Program-made: the position numbers and the translations under genes
From: Alphaproteobacteria bacterium
GTDB taxonomy: Bacteria > Pseudomonadota > Alphaproteobacteria > CAAHEQ01 > UBA3637
Reading direction: 5' to 3'
Length of the DNA: 64,000 nt
Assembly: GCA_017412085.1 (NCBI GenBank)
Contig: JAFPYS010000002.1
Coordinates: 1-64,000, forward strand
Notes under the pieces: generated by a model
Told to the model about the DNA's origin: nothing
Database searches by the model: none
What the model saw: only the letters and a program-made list of their open reading frames with translations
Part shown: positions 61,645-64,000 of the stretch, piece after piece
Position numbering within the stretch: position 1 is the stretch's first letter
How the letters are laid out: each line of letters opens with the position of its first letter

Positions 61645-62436
61645 ATGGGGAAAAAATTCAATTCTTTTATTCTAAAATCCGTTGCTTTAACGGCTTTATT
61701 CACATCTGCGGTTGCTTCTGCAGAGGATATCTATATTGATTGCACAGGTCAAGGTGCTTCGCAAGAACGATGCGCTGCACTTTATGCAGAACAAGCTTTC
61801 TTGCCAACCAATGCTGCTGGCAACAATGAACGGATTGCTCAACCAAACAATATTGATATTAACAATCCTTACGCGCCCATTAATGCAACACCGGGTATGG
61901 AAGGTCAACAACAAATCATCATGCGCGATACGGCGGCCCCCATTGCCATTTCTCAGCCCATGAACGAATTGGAAGAAGTTGGATCTGAATACAGCGTTTA
62001 TAAAACCCCAACAGGCAGCTTGATTGTGGAACGCGATGTAACACAAGAACAAGACGACGATGGCAACACCATCCAGATGGCGCGCACAAAAGAGACAACC
62101 ATCAGCCCGGCTTATGTGGAAATGCCTTCTATCTCTGCGGCCAAGCTGAAAACTCAGGTGGCCTATGGCGATGCCACTCATGACTGGGAAGCATTAAGTG
62201 GAGAAAGCCTTCGTTCTTTATTGGTTGAATGGGGACAAAAATCCGGCTGGACCGTTGTTTGGAAAATGGACAGAGACTACATTTTGGAAGCTGGCGTGGT
62301 GTTCCGTGGAACATTTACCGAAGTTGCAAGCGCAATCATTCGGACATTCGCGCGGGCAAATCCGGCACCAATTGGTACTTTCTATAAAGGAAACCGTGTG
62401 TTAGTAATCAATACTCAGGAGGATGACAATGCTTAA
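61645..62436 (+). CDS. TcpQ/PilL-like type IVb pilus protein
   Basis: 263 residues from ATG at 61645, chosen for AAGGAG in front (an ATG 63 bases earlier lacks it and would hide the signal peptide). Signal peptide (ALTALFTSAVASA). C-terminal TcpQ domain (about 180-258): TLRSLL-like ESLRSLLVEWGQKSGWTVVW and VFRGTFTEVASAIIRTFARA, ending YKGNRVLVI. In R64-type thin pili the PilL protein carries this domain and assists secretin assembly. The last eight bases overlap the PilN ATG. Confidence 0.82.
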   Translation: MGKKFNSFILKSVALTALFTSAVASAEDIYIDCTGQGASQERCAALYAEQAFLPTNAAGNNERIAQPNNIDINNPYAPINATPGMEGQQQIIMRDTAAPIAISQPMNELEEVGSEYSVYKTPTGSLIVERDVTQEQDDDGNTIQMARTKETTISPAYVEMPSISAAKLKTQVAYGDATHDWEALSGESLRSLLVEWGQKSGWTVVWKMDRDYILEAGVVFRGTFTEVASAIIRTFARANPAPIGTFYKGNRVLVINTQEDDNA

Positions 62437-64000
62437 AAAATCCGCTTTTTCTTTGGTTGCATTAATGGCAAGCTGCTTTTTATTGACGGCGTGCAATAAA
62501 TATGTTGCCGATACAGATAAAAAAATCGAAACAACATTGGAACGCATTGAAGAGTACAATCTCCAAGCACAGGTTCCTTCTTTACCAGAGCCGACAGATA
62601 CCGTTCGCGTTCACAACGATATTTGGTTGGGTAATGAAAGTATGAAAATTATGGAAGGCGATGCTCTGCCTGCGTGGTTAGAAAAAGAAGATAGCATCAC
62701 GATTGCTATTAGTAAAGATGAAACATTGCCCGAAGTCATTCAAGAAATTTCGGATTTAACAAATATTCCTGTTCGTTTGGATGATTTAAAAACAACTGAC
62801 ACAGTTCCAGAAGACGCTATTCCTGTGCGTTATTCCGGCAAATTGAGTGGCTTGTTGAACTATTTGGCGGGCCGTTATGGTGTTTATTGGCGTTATAAAG
62901 ACCGCACTATTAATTTCTTTGCCAATGAAACACGTATCTTTACAATCTATGCCTTGCCAACAGAGACCAGTTTGCAGGCACAATTGACAGGTGCAACCAT
63001 GGGAGAAACTGCCGGCGGGGGCAATGCTTCATCCAGCTTATCGACATCCGCTAACTTGGCCTTATGGGATAATATTGAAGAGGGTGTCAAACAAGTTGCC
63101 GGGGATAATGCAAAATTATCTTTCAGCCGCGTTGCCGGCACGGTCAGCGTTACAGCAAGTCCTTATATTATTCAAAAAGTCGCTAAATACATTGCCAACT
63201 GGAATGAAAAGTTGTCACGCCAAGTTGCCATTACTGTCCGTATTTTACAAGTTACCTTAACAAACACAGACAACTACGGGCTGGATTTGGTGGCCGCATT
63301 CCAAAACAGCAAGTTTATCATGAGTTCTGTCTCTCCATTCTCCATGATGGGCGATGCCGGAACGGCTGGATCATTGTCAATGACACTTTTGAAACCTAAA
63401 AAGTTTGCAAACAGTAACGCTATGATTCAAGCCTTATCAACTCAAGGAAAAGTTCGCCAATTAAATAGTGCTAGTATTACCGCCATGAATAACAAAGTGG
63501 CTCCAATACAAATCACGACAAGCGAAAACTATGTCAAGAAATCAACCGTGACAACCAACGGAACTGGCGACAATCAAAGTCGAGATACCGATTTGGATGT
63601 GGATACGTTAACTTACGGCTTTACAATGGATATTTTGCCACGTATTTTGGATCACGGACGTTTGATCATCATGTTCTCATTGACCATGACTGATTTGTTA
63701 GATCTGCAACAATTTAACTCTCAGACGGGTCTTGTTGACGAAAGCAGCGACAACGGCAATGAAAACGATAATTCTCAAGGTGGTGAAAGCACGATGGTTC
63801 AGTTGCCCAAAATGGCCATGCGTGGCTTTATGCAAGAAATCGCTATGACCTCTGGGTCAACATTGGTCCTATCAGGATTTGAACGCATAAAGGATTCTAC
63901 GGCAACCTCGGGTATTGGAAAAGCAAAAATGGGATTGTTGGGCGGAAATGCCTATAATCACAATGAACGAGAAGTGCTTGTTTTATTAATGACACCGGAA
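62429..64000 (+). CDS. pilN: PilN-type type IVb pilus secretin, 3' end cut by window
   Basis: 524 residues present. Lipoprotein signal with lipobox LTAC (Cys22). N-terminal domains (about 80-180, ETLPEVIQEISDLTNIPVRL; RYGVYWRYKDRTINFFA) and a secretin region with LSRQVAITVRILQVTLTN, TYGFTMDILPRILDHGRLIIMFS and QEIAMTSGSTLVLSGFER. Forms the outer-membrane ring through which the pilus leaves. AGGAGG lies five bases before the ATG. More pilus genes (pilO, pilP, pilQ) are expected beyond the window. Confidence 0.9.
   Translation, partial: MLKKSAFSLVALMASCFLLTACNKYVADTDKKIETTLERIEEYNLQAQVPSLPEPTDTVRVHNDIWLGNESMKIMEGDALPAWLEKEDSITIAISKDETLPEVIQEISDLTNIPVRLDDLKTTDTVPEDAIPVRYSGKLSGLLNYLAGRYGVYWRYKDRTINFFANETRIFTIYALPTETSLQAQLTGATMGETAGGGNASSSLSTSANLALWDNIEEGVKQVAGDNAKLSFSRVAGTVSVTASPYIIQKVAKYIANWNEKLSRQVAITVRILQVTLTNTDNYGLDLVAAFQNSKFIMSSVSPFSMMGDAGTAGSLSMTLLKPKKFANSNAMIQALSTQGKVRQLNSASITAMNNKVAPIQITTSENYVKKSTVTTNGTGDNQSRDTDLDVDTLTYGFTMDILPRILDHGRLIIMFSLTMTDLLDLQQFNSQTGLVDESSDNGNENDNSQGGESTMVQLPKMAMRGFMQEIAMTSGSTLVLSGFERIKDSTATSGIGKAKMGLLGGNAYNHNEREVLVLLMTPE

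Noticed and set aside
61696-62181. 161-codon minus-strand open frame
   Set aside because: It lies fully inside the TcpQ-domain gene on the other strand, with His/Cys-rich nonsense composition.

Overview
The window is a gene-dense, AT-rich chromosomal segment from a Gram-negative bacterium. The gene orders miaB-phoH-ybeY-tlyC and (zinc-ribbon protein)/ftsE-ftsX-ydcF-plsC, the RHH_4-type regulator and the J-domain protein all point to an alphaproteobacterium. A pyruvate:ferredoxin oxidoreductase (NifJ) suggests anaerobic or fermentative life, and an Fe/Mn superoxide dismutase suggests tolerance of some oxygen. My inference is an uncultured host- or gut-associated alphaproteobacterium; no rRNA is present to confirm this. 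No CRISPR array, insertion sequence or phage was seen, and no gene-free stretch exceeds 300 bases.

Layout. 1-2.4 kb: 5' part of nifJ. 2.5-4.0 kb: a small ORF and an unknown protein. 4.1-8.4 kb: a minus-strand run mpl/murC-like ligase > ldcA > AsmA-like > pgk, joining murein recycling and glycolysis. 8.5-10.9 kb: a secreted protein and a soluble lytic transglycosylase. 10.9-15 kb: small hypotheticals, a FadL-type porin and gap. 15.1-20.1 kb: minus-strand zinc-ribbon > Sel1 > miaB > phoH > ybeY > tlyC. 20.2-25.6 kb: ftsEX, ydcF-like, plsC, divergent anmK, Bax-inhibitor-1, thioredoxin-fold protein. 25.6-29.6 kb: YejBEF-type peptide importer without yejA, and a J-domain protein. 29.7-34.5 kb: RHH regulator, then a membrane protein, a VirD4/TraG coupling ATPase, an HNH-like protein and a SUKH-type protein in one tight operon. 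34.6-38.1 kb: type IV pilin-like gene and two glycosyltransferases. 38.2 kb: tRNA-Gly. 38.3-46 kb: two tandem giant ankyrin-subtilase autotransporters (one with an intact triad, one a pseudoprotease) behind thpR. 46.1-49.5 kb: def-fmt-truA and convergent rluD. 49.5-51.9 kb: a natural fusion of the FliF RBM3 region to FliG, plus an FlhG-like protein with a ruined P-loop. 52-55.2 kb: secA and sodB. 55.3-58.6 kb: tRNA-Leu, pagP, and an Hpt / OmpR / EnvZ-like phosphorelay. 58.7-64 kb: secreted low-complexity proteins, a VirB2/TrbC-like pilin, and the start of a type IVb pilus operon (OmpA-like, TcpQ/PilL-like, PilN secretin cut by the window end).

The dominant theme is the envelope: murein recycling and turnover, lipid A modification, outer-membrane proteins, pilus and type IV secretion parts. 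The most unusual items are the FliF-FliG fusion with its FlhG-like partner (49.6-51.9 kb), the active/inactive pair of ankyrin-subtilase autotransporters (38.3-45.5 kb), and the coupling protein followed by an HNH-like/SUKH pair that looks like an effector-immunity module (30.0-34.5 kb).
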